Shown here: positions 10,178 through 19,058 of the stretch, piece after piece
How the letters are laid out: each line of letters begins with the position of its first letter
Numbering within the stretch: position 1 is the stretch's first letter
NCBI RefSeq assembly: GCF_000421765.1
Contig: NZ_ATXQ01000002.1
Span: 124,001-188,000, forward strand
Source of the DNA: Denitrificimonas caeni DSM 24390
Lineage (GTDB): Bacteria; Pseudomonadota; Gammaproteobacteria; Pseudomonadales; Pseudomonadaceae
Length of the DNA stretch: 64,000 nucleotides
Reading direction: 5' to 3'
Notes under the pieces: generated by a model
Database searches by the model: none
Seen by the model: only the letters and a program-made list of their open reading frames with translations
What the model was told of the DNA's origin: nothing
Program-made: the position numbers and the translations under genes

Positions 10178-10954
10178 TTAAACGCTAATTCGTACACCAA
10201 CCGACACTTGTTTGCTATCTGCTGCCGGTAGCAACTGGCCCTCTCGATAGATCGAAATAAACAGATCGGCTTCTTCAGCATCGCTGGCTTTTATCGATAA
10301 ATGCACACGATCACCCAGCATTTTCGCTTCCAGCAAATCAACCTCTTGTCCATCAATCCACGCTTGACCGCTGAGCATTTGAAACGCCTGCAGCAACTCA
10401 ACGCGGTAAACCTTACACTCTTCGCTCAGCCATTCCCAAGTGCCATGCACTGGCGCGGGAACCACCCATTTATAAATATACACGCCACCCATCGCACGCT
10501 TTGCGTCTGGCTGCCAGCGCCCCATATTAAAGGCATGACCAATCACTCGAGTACCTGGCTTTAACTCGCTTAAGATGCGCGCTTTTAACTTCAGATTGAG
10601 TGATGGCAGCAGGTATAAGGTCAGCACTGTTGCCGCACTAAAGTCGACAGTAAGAAGATCCTCTTGCAGAAACTTCACTCGATCAGTCACGCTGACCGTC
10701 TCAGCCAATGCATTGGCTTCAGCAATACGGCGCGGATCCATATCAACACCGACAGCCTGCGCCTCACGCTCCATCGCTGCAGCCACGACGATACGGCCAT
10801 CACCGCAGCCAAGGTCATAAAGAATATCGTCCTTAGTGACCGCCGCCATTTTCAACATAGCCTCAACGACCAAATCATCGGTGGGCACGAAGATCACATC
10901 CAGCTCAGCATCCACTTTGGTAAATCCTTCTTCAAATAACAAATCAGTAAACAA
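10178..10954 (-). CDS. SAM-dependent class I methyltransferase
   Basis: 258 residues. The first half is a Rossmann methyltransferase: motif I is DLGCGDGRIVVAAA near residue 47, followed by VGVDMDPRRI (acidic residue binding the SAM ribose) and FLQEDLL. The second half is beta-rich and unusual for a simple methyltransferase. The substrate is unknown. A TTG start at 10954 is chosen because AGGAG lies six bases upstream and no ATG precedes the conserved part. It stands alone between the sulfur and prp operons, and a small-molecule or protein target cannot be told apart. Confidence 0.75.
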   Translation of the reverse strand: MFTDLLFEEGFTKVDAELDVIFVPTDDLVVEAMLKMAAVTKDDILYDLGCGDGRIVVAAAMEREAQAVGVDMDPRRIAEANALAETVSVTDRVKFLQEDLLTVDFSAATVLTLYLLPSLNLKLKARILSELKPGTRVIGHAFNMGRWQPDAKRAMGGVYIYKWVVPAPVHGTWEWLSEECKVYRVELLQAFQMLSGQAWIDGQEVDLLEAKMLGDRVHLSIKASDAEEADLFISIYREGQLLPAADSKQVSVGVRISV

Positions 10955-11275
10955 TAAAAACTCCTAACGATTTTAACAGCAGGCTCGAACCTACAAAGCC
11001 TTAGCTGGTCTAGCACTGTTATAACGCTTTTTCGCTGTATCCTGCAGCCTATTTTAATACATTTGGTGTATAGAGCAGGCAAAAAGCCCCTATTGTTCGA
11101 CCTGCCTATGCTAAAGCAGCCTAAGACTAGCAGGCTTAGGCGGTTTATTCCCTTTGTAGCCTACCTGCAGGGCCTTTAGTTTTTTGCCGAGCAGTCTTAG
11201 CCGGCTTTAGGCCTATTATTGGCGTCGTTATTGCCCACCAGAAGCCATCCTACTTCAGGCTATTATCCAGATAAT
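10955..11275. other. Intergenic region with short dyads, no gene seen
   Basis: About 320 bases between the methyltransferase gene and the prp terminator. It is rich in GCCTAAG/CTTAGGC-like words, including an inverted repeat at 11119-11125 and 11135-11141, and a G-plus-C-rich stretch near 11160-11215. No open frame with a plausible start was found. It could hold a small RNA or remnants, but nothing here is diagnostic. Confidence 0.4.
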
Positions 11276-11302
11276 AAAAAGCGCTCATATAGAGCGCTTT
11301 TT
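11276..11302 (-). terminator. Terminator of the prp operon
   Basis: Perfect 11-base inverted repeat (AAAAAGCGCTC / GAGCGCTTTTT) with a 5-base loop, 25 bases after the prpF stop, with a T-run on the minus-strand transcript. Confidence 0.88.
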
Positions 11303-11327
11303 ATTTCAGGTACCGCTTTGGAGTGCT

Positions 11328-12515
11328 CTAGAAAGAGTCACCTGGAATACGTACCCAGCCTTCCATCAAAACACGCGCACTGCGGCTCATAATGGCTTTT
11401 TTAACTATCCACTTGCCATTTTCTTGCGCTGCTTCTGCGCCGACCCGCAAAGTACCGGATGGATGGCCAAAGTTGACTGCTTGGCGATCACCGCCACCCG
11501 CTGCCAAGTTGACTAAAGTTCCGGGGATAGCAGCTGCTGTACCAATCGCCACTGCTGCAGTACCCATCATTGCGTGGTGCAACTGCCCCATCGATAGCGC
11601 ACGCACCAATACATCAATGTCTGCCGCTTGAATAGCTTTACCGCTGGAGGAGACATAATCCACAGGCGGCGCAACAAAGGCTACTTTTGGCGTGTGTTGA
11701 CGTGCAGCCGCTTCGGCGACATCTTTGATCAAGCCCATTTTCACTGCACCGTGCGAGCGGATCAGTTCAAACTTAGCCAAGGCTTCTTTGTCACTGTTGA
11801 TCGCTGACTGCAGTTCAGTACCTGCGTAGCCAATGTCTTTAGCATTGACAAAAATGGTTGGAATACCAGCATTGATCAGCGTGGCTTTTAGCGTACCAAC
11901 GCCGGGCACAACGAGATCATCTACCACATTACCAGTGGGGAACATCGCTGCATCATCACCCTCGCCATCGGCAGGATCCAAGAACTCGATTTGCACTTCA
12001 GCAGCTGGGAAGGTCACGCCATCCAGTTCAAAGTCACCGGTTTCTTGTACTTCACCATTGCTAATCGGCACATGAGCAATAATGGTTTTGCCAATATTGA
12101 CCTGCCAAATACGCACGGTGCAGATGCCGTTTTCTGGAATCTTGTCCGCCGCAACCAGGCCGTTAGAAATCGCAAACGAGCCCACAGCCGCGGTTAAGTT
12201 ACCGCAGTTACCGCTCCAATCAACAAAGGGCTTATCAATCGAGACCTGGCCAAACAGATAATCGACATCGTGATCCGGCTGCGTGCTTTTCGCTAACAAT
12301 ACCGTTTTACTGGTACTCGAAGTCGCACCACCCATGCCGTCAGTTTGCTTACCGTATGGGTCTGGACTACCAATCACGCGTAGCAACAGATTATCGCGCG
12401 CGGCACCTGGCTTTTGCGCCGCCTCAGGCAAATCATCAATACGGAAAAACACACCTTTACTGGTGCCGCCGCGGATATAAGTGGCCGGAATTTTAATTTG
12501 TGGGACCTGACTCAT
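11328..12515 (-). CDS. prpF: 2-methylaconitate cis-trans isomerase
   Basis: 395 residues, the usual length. PrpF has the diaminopimelate-epimerase fold and isomerises the 2-methylaconitate product of AcnD so that aconitase can hydrate it in the methylcitrate route of propionate oxidation. The family N-terminus IPATYIRGGTSKGVFF and the block DGMGGATSSTSKTVLL are present. It is the last gene of the gntR-prpB-prpC-acnD-prpF operon. In many pseudomonads prpD follows next; here a terminator follows instead. Confidence 0.95.
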   Translation of the reverse strand: MSQVPQIKIPATYIRGGTSKGVFFRIDDLPEAAQKPGAARDNLLLRVIGSPDPYGKQTDGMGGATSSTSKTVLLAKSTQPDHDVDYLFGQVSIDKPFVDWSGNCGNLTAAVGSFAISNGLVAADKIPENGICTVRIWQVNIGKTIIAHVPISNGEVQETGDFELDGVTFPAAEVQIEFLDPADGEGDDAAMFPTGNVVDDLVVPGVGTLKATLINAGIPTIFVNAKDIGYAGTELQSAINSDKEALAKFELIRSHGAVKMGLIKDVAEAAARQHTPKVAFVAPPVDYVSSSGKAIQAADIDVLVRALSMGQLHHAMMGTAAVAIGTAAAIPGTLVNLAAGGGDRQAVNFGHPSGTLRVGAEAAQENGKWIVKKAIMSRSARVLMEGWVRIPGDSF

Positions 12516-12583
12516 AATGGAATCTCCCTAAGTTAACGCTAGAAATAACAGTGGTCGCAAATACGCAACCAGCAGAAAATAAT

Positions 12584-12617
12584 AACCCGCTAAGCAAGTC
12601 AGCTCGCTTAGCGGGTT
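12584..12617 (-). terminator. Intercistronic hairpin between acnD and prpF
   Basis: Perfect 12-base inverted repeat (AACCCGCTAAGC / GCTTAGCGGGTT) with a 10-base loop. On the minus strand it is followed by a T-rich tract. It would reduce, not abolish, transcription into prpF. Confidence 0.7.
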
Positions 12618-12637
12618 GGGTTATGCATCAACCAGCA

Positions 12638-15232
12638 TTAGGCACTGGCAGTTTCAGCAAGAAACTCTTGCGCAAAACGCTGCAATACACCACCGGCCTC
12701 ATAGACCACCTGCTCTGCAGCGGTATCAATACGGCTGAGCATCGGCACACGGACAATATTACCGTCACGACGAGTGATGATTAAAGTCATGGTGTTACCA
12801 GGCTTGAGCTCGCCCTCAACATCATAGGTTTCAGTACCGTCCAAACCTAATGTGATGCGAGTAGTACCTTCAGCGAACTGCAGCGGCAATACGCCCATAC
12901 CAATCAAGTTGGTACGGTGAATACGCTCAAAACCTTCAGCGGCAATCACTTCGACACCGGCCAGACGCACACCTTTTGCCGCCCAGTCACGCGATGAGCC
13001 CTGACCATAGTCAGCACCGGCAACAATAATTAGCGGCTGTTTGCGCTCCATGTAAGTCTCAATGGCTTCCCACATGCGAGTGACTGTGCCTTCTGGCTCA
13101 ATGCGTGCGAACGAGCCTTGACGTACTTCGCCCTGCTCGTCCAGAACCATTTCGTTAAACAGTTTTGGATTGGCAAAGGTCGCACGTTGCGCGGTGAGGT
13201 GATCACCACGGTGGGTTGCGTAAGAGTTGAAATCTTCTTCTGGCACACCCATTTTGTGCAGGTATTCACCGGCGGCACTGTCCATCATAATCGCGTTGGA
13301 GGGCGACAAGTGGTCAGTGGTGATGTTATCACCCAGCACGGCTAAGGCACGCATACCTTTCATCGTACGCTCGCCAGCTAAAGCACCTTCCCAGTACGGC
13401 GGGCGACGGATATAGGTACTCATCGGACGCCAGTCATACAGCGGGCTCGGTGATTGGGTAATCGAGCCCAGATCAAACATTGGGATGTAAACCTGATTGA
13501 ACTGCGATGGTTTCACGCTAGCAGCAACAATCTCATCGATCTCTGCATCGGTTGGCCACAGGTCTTTCAGGGTAATAGGATTGCCGTCTTTATCATGGCC
13601 CAGCGCATCTTTTTCGATATCGAAGCGGATGGTACCGGCAATTGCATAAGCAACGACTAAAGGCGGCGAAGCTAAGAAGGCTTGTTTGGCGTACGGGTGA
13701 ATACGGCCATCAAAGTTACGATTACCGGACAACACCGCGGTGGCGTAGAGATCGCGATCAATGATTTCTTGCTGGATCACTGGATCCAAAGCACCACTCA
13801 TCCCGTTGCAGGTCGTACACGCAAAACCCACAATACCGAAACCGAGCTGCTCAAGTTCTTCCAGTAAGTTGGCGTCTTTGAGGTACAGTTCTGCCACTTT
13901 AGAGCCTGGGGCAAACGAGGTTTTCACCCAAGGCTTGCGCTCTAGGCCCATTTTGTTGGCATTGCGGGCAATCAAGGCTGCCGCAATCACGTTGCGCGGG
14001 TTACTGGTGTTAGTGCAGCTGGTAATCGCGGCAATAATCACTGCGCCATCGGGCATTAAGCCCTCTTCTTTTTCCCACGCGCCAGCAATGCCTTTGGCAG
14101 CTAAGTCACTGGTTGAAACCAGTGCATGCGGGTTAGAAGGACCGGCCATGTTGCGGCCGACTTTAGACAAATCAAACGTCAGCACGCGCTCATACTCAAC
14201 ATCTTTTAAGTCATCCGCCCATAAGCCCGTGACTTTGGCGTAATTTTCCACCAGTTTTACTTGCTCTGGCTCACGACCAGTCAGGGTTAAGTACTCAGTG
14301 GTTTGTCCGTCAATATAGAACATACCGGCAGTGGCGCCGTACTCAGGGGTCATATTAGAAATGGTGGCGCGATCACCAATCGACAAGCTTGCCGCACCAT
14401 CACCAAAGAACTCTAAGTAGGCACCCACTACACGCTCTTTACGCAAGAATGCAGTTAACTCTAAAACAATATCAGTGGCAGTAATGCCGGGCTGACGCTG
14501 CCCCAACAACTCAACACCAACAATATCTGGCAGGCGCATCATCGATGGCAGACCCAACATCACGGTTTCCGCTTCCAGACCACCAACACCAATGGCCAGC
14601 ACACCTAAGGCATCCACGTGTGGGGTGTGGCTGTCAGTGCCGACACAGGTATCAGGGAAAGCTACACCGTCACGCGCCTGAATCACCGGAGACATTTTCT
14701 CCAAGTTGATTTGGTGCATGATGCCGTTACCCGCCGGAATCACATCGACGTTTTTAAAGGCCGTTTTGGTCCACTCAATAAAGTGGAAGCGGTCTTCGTT
14801 ACGACGGTCTTCAATGACACGGTTTTTATCAAAGGCATCTGGATCAAAGCCACCGTGCTCAACTGCCAACGAGTGGTCAACAATTAACTGGGTGGGTACC
14901 ACTGGATTGACTTTGGACGGATCACCGCCCTGCTCGGCAATCGCATCACGCAAGCCAGCCAAGTCAACCAAGGCGGTTTGACCTAAAATATCGTGACACA
15001 CGACGCGCGCTGGATACCAAGGGAAATCCAGATCACTTTTGCGATAAATCAACTGTTTAAGCGAATCCGTAAGCTCACCGGGCTCGCAGCGGCGCACTAA
15101 GTTTTCGGCTAAGACGCGTGATGTGTAAGGCAGCTTGGCGTAAGCACCAGGTTCAATGGCATCGACAGCTTCACGCACGTCATAATAGTCGAGCGCTGTG
15201 CCAGGTAGTTTTTTACGGAATTCGGTATTCAT
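12638..15232 (-). CDS. acnD: 2-methylcitrate dehydratase, Fe/S-dependent
   Basis: Aconitase-superfamily enzyme of 864 residues that dehydrates 2-methylcitrate to 2-methylaconitate. It works with PrpF in place of PrpD. Cluster cysteines lie in ITSCTNTSNP near residue 405 and in ACTTCNGMSG near residue 475; the swivelling C-terminal domain holds GADYGQGSSRDWAAKG. Pairing with prpF and the prpC/prpB neighbours separates it from housekeeping AcnA, which is similar in length. The ATG at 15232 has only a weak Shine-Dalgarno. Confidence 0.94.
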   Translation of the reverse strand: MNTEFRKKLPGTALDYYDVREAVDAIEPGAYAKLPYTSRVLAENLVRRCEPGELTDSLKQLIYRKSDLDFPWYPARVVCHDILGQTALVDLAGLRDAIAEQGGDPSKVNPVVPTQLIVDHSLAVEHGGFDPDAFDKNRVIEDRRNEDRFHFIEWTKTAFKNVDVIPAGNGIMHQINLEKMSPVIQARDGVAFPDTCVGTDSHTPHVDALGVLAIGVGGLEAETVMLGLPSMMRLPDIVGVELLGQRQPGITATDIVLELTAFLRKERVVGAYLEFFGDGAASLSIGDRATISNMTPEYGATAGMFYIDGQTTEYLTLTGREPEQVKLVENYAKVTGLWADDLKDVEYERVLTFDLSKVGRNMAGPSNPHALVSTSDLAAKGIAGAWEKEEGLMPDGAVIIAAITSCTNTSNPRNVIAAALIARNANKMGLERKPWVKTSFAPGSKVAELYLKDANLLEELEQLGFGIVGFACTTCNGMSGALDPVIQQEIIDRDLYATAVLSGNRNFDGRIHPYAKQAFLASPPLVVAYAIAGTIRFDIEKDALGHDKDGNPITLKDLWPTDAEIDEIVAASVKPSQFNQVYIPMFDLGSITQSPSPLYDWRPMSTYIRRPPYWEGALAGERTMKGMRALAVLGDNITTDHLSPSNAIMMDSAAGEYLHKMGVPEEDFNSYATHRGDHLTAQRATFANPKLFNEMVLDEQGEVRQGSFARIEPEGTVTRMWEAIETYMERKQPLIIVAGADYGQGSSRDWAAKGVRLAGVEVIAAEGFERIHRTNLIGMGVLPLQFAEGTTRITLGLDGTETYDVEGELKPGNTMTLIITRRDGNIVRVPMLSRIDTAAEQVVYEAGGVLQRFAQEFLAETASA

Positions 15233-15286
15233 AACGTTTTAAATCCATCAGATAAACAGGGAGAACGCAGCCAGCCTAAGCAGAAA

Positions 15287-15314
15287 AACCAGCAGTGCAT
15301 TCACACCGCTGGTT
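15287..15314 (-). terminator. Intercistronic hairpin between prpC and acnD
   Basis: Stem AACCAGC-a-GTG / CAC-c-GCTGGTT with one mismatch and a short loop. On the minus strand it is followed by a T-run (TTTTTC). A likely partial terminator that steps down expression of acnD-prpF. Confidence 0.65.
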
Positions 15315-15341
15315 GCTGGCTCAGCTTAAGCGCTCAAACTC

Positions 15342-16478
15342 TTAGCGCTCGCTAACAGGCGGTACTGGGCGATGCTCTTCACCAATGTATTCAGCACTTG
15401 GGCGAATAATGCGGTTATTAGCACGCTGTTCAAAGGCATGTGCAGCCCAACCGGTAACGCGCGAGCAAACAAAAATCGGCGTAAATAGCGGAGTTGGAAT
15501 ACCCATAAAGCGATACGCCGAAGCATGGAAGAAGTCAGCATTCGGGAATAAACGTTTCTCATCCCACATAAAGCTTTCAATGGCTTCAGACACTGGGTAA
15601 ATCACTGTATCACCCACTTCGTCAGCCAGTTTCTTCGCATAACCTTTAATCACTTCGTTACGTGGATCAGAGTCACGGTAGATCGCATGACCAAAGCCCA
15701 TGATCAAATCTTTACGGGCAATCATCGCACGTAACTCTTCGACCGCTTCTTCTGGTGAGCTGAAACGATCAATCAGATCCATCGCTGCTTCGTTAGCACC
15801 GCCATGCAAAGGTCCACGTAGTGAACCAATCGCACCGGTGATGCACGAGTACAGATCAGATAAGGTTGACGCACAGACACGACCCGTAAAGGTTGACGCG
15901 TTAAACTCATGCTCTGCATAGAGAATCAGTGAAACGTTCATCACTTCACGGTGCAATGGGCTTGGCGACTTGTCATGCAATAAAGCCAAGAAATGACTGC
16001 CGATATCGGGTTCATTGGTCATGCAATCAATGCGCACACCGTCATGGCTGAAGCGGTACCAGTACAGCAAGATCGCAGGGAAAGCGGCCAACAGACGATC
16101 AACCACATCGTGCTGCTGCTCAAAGCTCAACTCTGGCTCTAAAGTACCGAGCATCGACGTACCCACACGCATCACATCCATCGGATGAGCATCAGCTGGA
16201 ATGCGCTCTAAGACTTCTTTCAAAGTCGCAGGTAAATCACGCATAGCATGCAGACGCTTTAGATAGGCATCAATCTCGCTCTGATTTGGCAAGTGTCCGT
16301 AAAGCAGCAAATAAGCAACTTCTTCAAAGGTTTTGCAATGTACCGCTAAATCACGCACATCATAACCACGGTAGGTTAAACCAGCGCCTTCTTTACCCAC
16401 AGTACATAGCGCTGTTTCGCCGGCAATCTGACCACGTAAGCCCGCGCCGCTTAGTACTTTTTTCTTTGCTTCAGCCAT
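15342..16478 (-). CDS. prpC: 2-methylcitrate synthase
   Basis: Citrate-synthase-family enzyme condensing propionyl-CoA with oxaloacetate. 378 residues from the ATG at 16478, a length typical of PrpC and shorter than housekeeping GltA. Conserved pieces are GLTYRGYDVRDLA, the catalytic histidine regions GGANEAAMD and GFGHAIYRDSDPRNEVIK, and the C-terminal RPSAEYIGEEHR. Twelve upstream codons are in frame, but MAEAKKKVLSGAGLRG matches the family start and has GAGG 9 bases upstream. Confidence 0.96.
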   Translation of the reverse strand: MAEAKKKVLSGAGLRGQIAGETALCTVGKEGAGLTYRGYDVRDLAVHCKTFEEVAYLLLYGHLPNQSEIDAYLKRLHAMRDLPATLKEVLERIPADAHPMDVMRVGTSMLGTLEPELSFEQQHDVVDRLLAAFPAILLYWYRFSHDGVRIDCMTNEPDIGSHFLALLHDKSPSPLHREVMNVSLILYAEHEFNASTFTGRVCASTLSDLYSCITGAIGSLRGPLHGGANEAAMDLIDRFSSPEEAVEELRAMIARKDLIMGFGHAIYRDSDPRNEVIKGYAKKLADEVGDTVIYPVSEAIESFMWDEKRLFPNADFFHASAYRFMGIPTPLFTPIFVCSRVTGWAAHAFEQRANNRIIRPSAEYIGEEHRPVPPVSER

Positions 16479-16537
16479 TAGGGTATTCCTCATACTTTTA
16501 TTATTGGTTATCACTCGATCCGGTGATCAACTCGAAG

Positions 16538-17425
16538 TTAGCTTTTTTTCTGAGCAAACAAAGCATCTAAGCTCTGCTCAAAAGCGTGGTAGTTGATGCG
16601 ATCGTACAGTTCCATACGAGTTTGCATGGTATCGATCACATTCTTTTGCGTGCCATCGCGGCGCACGGCGTTGTAGACATTTTCCGCAGCTTTGTTCATC
16701 GCACGGAAGGCTGACAATGGATATAGAACCAAGCCAACATTGGCAGTTCTGAGCTCGTCCACTGTGAATAGCGGCGTAGCACCAAATTCAGTAATATTGG
16801 CCAAAATTGGCGCATTGACGCGCTCAGCAAACAGTTTGTACATTTCTAGCTCGGTAATGGCTTCAGGGAACACCATGTCAGCACCGGCTTCAACGCAAGC
16901 AGCAGCGCGATCTAATGCAGAGTTCAGACCTTCCACCGCTAAAGCATCGGTACGCGCCATAATCACAAAGCTGTCATCGGTACGTGCATCCACAGCTGCT
17001 TTAATACGATCGACCATTTCTTGCTGAGTAACGATTTCTTTATTCGGGCGGTGACCGCAGCGCTTAGCACCGACTTGGTCTTCAATATGGATCGCGGCAG
17101 CGCCGGCTTTAATCATCGATTTAACCGTACGCGCCACGTTAAAGGCAGACGAGCCAAAACCGGTGTCAACGTCGACTAACAACGGCAGATCACAGACATC
17201 AGTGATACGACGCACATCAATCAATACATCTTCTAAACCGGTAATACCTAAGTCAGGTAAGCCCAAGGAGCCTGCAGCAACACCGCCGCCTGACAGGTAA
17301 ATCGCTTTAAAGCCAGCGCGCTGTGCGAGTAAAGCGTGGTTGGCGTTGATGGCACCGATAACTTGTAGCGGGCTTTCTTCAACAACCGCATCACGAAAAC
17401 GTTTACCTGGAGTTGTACGACTCAT
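16538..17425 (-). CDS. prpB: 2-methylisocitrate lyase
   Basis: Isocitrate-lyase-superfamily enzyme that splits 2-methylisocitrate to pyruvate and succinate, the last step of the methylcitrate cycle. 295 residues. The substrate and metal regions are [19 protein letters not shown] and the loop motif [12 protein letters not shown] around residue 122. Its start overlaps the stop of the upstream GntR gene by four bases, so regulator and enzyme are translationally coupled. Confidence 0.96.
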   Translation of the reverse strand: MSRTTPGKRFRDAVVEESPLQVIGAINANHALLAQRAGFKAIYLSGGGVAAGSLGLPDLGITGLEDVLIDVRRITDVCDLPLLVDVDTGFGSSAFNVARTVKSMIKAGAAAIHIEDQVGAKRCGHRPNKEIVTQQEMVDRIKAAVDARTDDSFVIMARTDALAVEGLNSALDRAAACVEAGADMVFPEAITELEMYKLFAERVNAPILANITEFGATPLFTVDELRTANVGLVLYPLSAFRAMNKAAENVYNAVRRDGTQKNVIDTMQTRMELYDRINYHAFEQSLDALFAQKKS

Positions 17426-18144
17426 AATTTACCTCGTAGGGATTTAACGGTGTCATTGGCACCTTGGTAATGACGCTCAATATTGCGCCGCGATGCAGCA
17501 ATGTGGCGGCGCATCAGTAACTCGGCTAATTCACCATCGCCAGAAGCAATGGCATCTAATATGCCGTGATGTTCTTTAAAGGCTTGCTGTGGACGGTTGG
17601 GCGTGGTCGAGTATTGAATACGGTACATACGCACCAACTGATACAGCTCTTCTGTCAGCAACTTAACCAACATCTGGTTGCCGCTGCCTTGAATTATTTT
17701 GTAATGGAAGTCGTAATCACCTTCTTGCTGGTAGTAACCAACACCCGCTTGGAAGGCTGCATCGCGCTCATGGGTATCCAGCACCGCACGTAACTCATCA
17801 ATCTCAGCGGCACTCATGCGCTCAGCGGCCAAACGGCACGCCATGCTTTCTAAAGATTCGCGAATTTCATAGAGTTCAATCAACTCAGCATGGGACAAGG
17901 CCACAACCCGCGCACCAATATGCGGAACCCTAACTAAGAGCCGCTGTCCTTCTAAGCGATGAATGGCTTCACGTAACGGACCACGACTGATGCCATAGGT
18001 ACGTGCCAACTCTGGCTCAGAGATTTTACTGCCGGGAGCAATGTCACCACAGACAATCGCCGCTTGAATACTACGAAATACTTGCTCTGACAAGGTCGCA
18101 GACTCATTCGAGATACGCGTTGCGTCTTCAAGAACATCCAGCAC
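17422..18144 (-). CDS. GntR/FadR-type regulator of the prp operon
   Basis: 240 residues: N-terminal winged helix-turn-helix ([24 protein letters not shown], about residues 43-66) and a C-terminal all-helical FCD ligand domain ([18 protein letters not shown] onwards). It is the first gene of the prp operon, so it probably controls its own expression in response to a methylcitrate-cycle intermediate. A GTG start at 18144 is used, with AAGGTG 8 bases upstream. That Shine-Dalgarno lies inside the 13-base repeat 18147-18159, so repressor binding could also affect translation-proximal sequence. Confidence 0.88.
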   Translation of the reverse strand: MLDVLEDATRISNESATLSEQVFRSIQAAIVCGDIAPGSKISEPELARTYGISRGPLREAIHRLEGQRLLVRVPHIGARVVALSHAELIELYEIRESLESMACRLAAERMSAAEIDELRAVLDTHERDAAFQAGVGYYQQEGDYDFHYKIIQGSGNQMLVKLLTEELYQLVRMYRIQYSTTPNRPQQAFKEHHGILDAIASGDGELAELLMRRHIAASRRNIERHYQGANDTVKSLRGKL

Positions 18145-18146
18145 AG

Positions 18147-18230
18147 TGTTGACACCTTTGATTAAAGAATGCCTGAAAACTACATTCCATGGCGAAAGGT
18201 GTCAACAAGTACAGACACATTGTCGACAAT
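18147..18230 (-). promoter_or_regulatory. prp operon promoter and candidate GntR operators
   Basis: On the minus strand, TTGACA (18206-18201), a 17-base spacer and TAGTTT form a sigma-70-like promoter for the prp operon. The -35 lies in one arm of a perfect 13-base inverted repeat, TGTTGACACCTTT (18147-18159) and AAAGGTGTCAACA (18195-18207). Just upstream is a perfect 12-base palindrome ATTGTCGACAAT (18219-18230) of the TTGT-N2-ACAA form seen for FadR-type regulators. Assigning these to the GntR protein is inference. Confidence 0.55.
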
Positions 18231-18489
18231 CTTCATACCAAGGTCGAACACATGACACTCTATAAACATGCAATCTTAGCTTTATGGCAAACTCTAGACG
18301 CGGCTACAACCCAGCACTTGCAATAGAAAACCAGCTACTTATAGGATTACATGGTTATTTTTAAGATTGCCGATTAGAATACGCACCGATCAAGTAAAGC
18401 AGAGCTGGGAAGCTAATTTGCACCGCTGCTAGCAAGATCAAGTGCTAACATGATGGTAATAAACTCACATTGTTATATTTGCGAGAACT
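18231..18489. other. Intergenic region upstream of the envelope three-gene locus
   Basis: About 260 AT-rich bases between the prp operators and the next plus-strand gene. A TATATT-like -10 element near 18472 is possible, but no convincing -35 was found. No gene seen. Confidence 0.4.
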
Positions 18490-19053
18490 ATGAGACTTAA
18501 TTTTATTGCACTATTAGCGTGCCTTGTTTTACTACCGACTATGACTTCAGCTAACGAAACCAGCGATATCAACGAAAAAAGCATTTATGGCTTAAATGAG
18601 CATGTATATATTGCTGACATTGATATGCACATGACCGCCAAGTTAGACACTGGTGCGAAAACAGCCTCGCTCAGTGCGCGTGATATTGAGCGTTTTAAGC
18701 GTGATGGCAAGTCATGGGTGCGTTTCTATTTAGCCTTAGACGAAGCTCATGAGCGTGCTTTTGAACTGCCGTTGGCGCGCATCAGTAAAATCAAGCGTCG
18801 CTCCGGAGACTATGATCCCGAAGAGGACAAAAGCTACACGCCGCGCCCAGTGGTTAAAATGTCGGTTTGCATGGGTAGCGCACTGCGCACTATTGAAGTC
18901 AACTTGACTGACCGCAGTACCTTCCAATACCCATTTTTGCTCGGCTCTAGCGCTTTAAAGAAATTTGATGCTCTGATTGATCCAGCTTTAAAATACTCTG
19001 TGGGTAAACCACAGTGCGACACCCATAACATCACTACAGCCTTTGCCGAGTAA
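18490..19053 (+). CDS. Exported retropepsin-like (COG4067, 'putative ATP-dependent zinc protease') protein
   Basis: 187 residues with a signal peptide (residues 1 to about 21, ending TSANE). The core contains KLDTGAKTASLSA (Asp53-Thr-Gly), the aspartic-protease/retropepsin signature, and YPFLLGSSALKKFDALIDP, which resembles the second conserved block of the family. The family name mentions ATP and zinc, but nothing in this sequence supports either. It is followed 5 bases later by a membrane protein with an inactive transglutaminase domain and then by an ATP-grasp protein. This trio is recurrent in proteobacteria and its biochemical role is not settled to my knowledge. Confidence 0.8.
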   Translation: MRLNFIALLACLVLLPTMTSANETSDINEKSIYGLNEHVYIADIDMHMTAKLDTGAKTASLSARDIERFKRDGKSWVRFYLALDEAHERAFELPLARISKIKRRSGDYDPEEDKSYTPRPVVKMSVCMGSALRTIEVNLTDRSTFQYPFLLGSSALKKFDALIDPALKYSVGKPQCDTHNITTAFAE

Positions 19054-19058
19054 TTATC

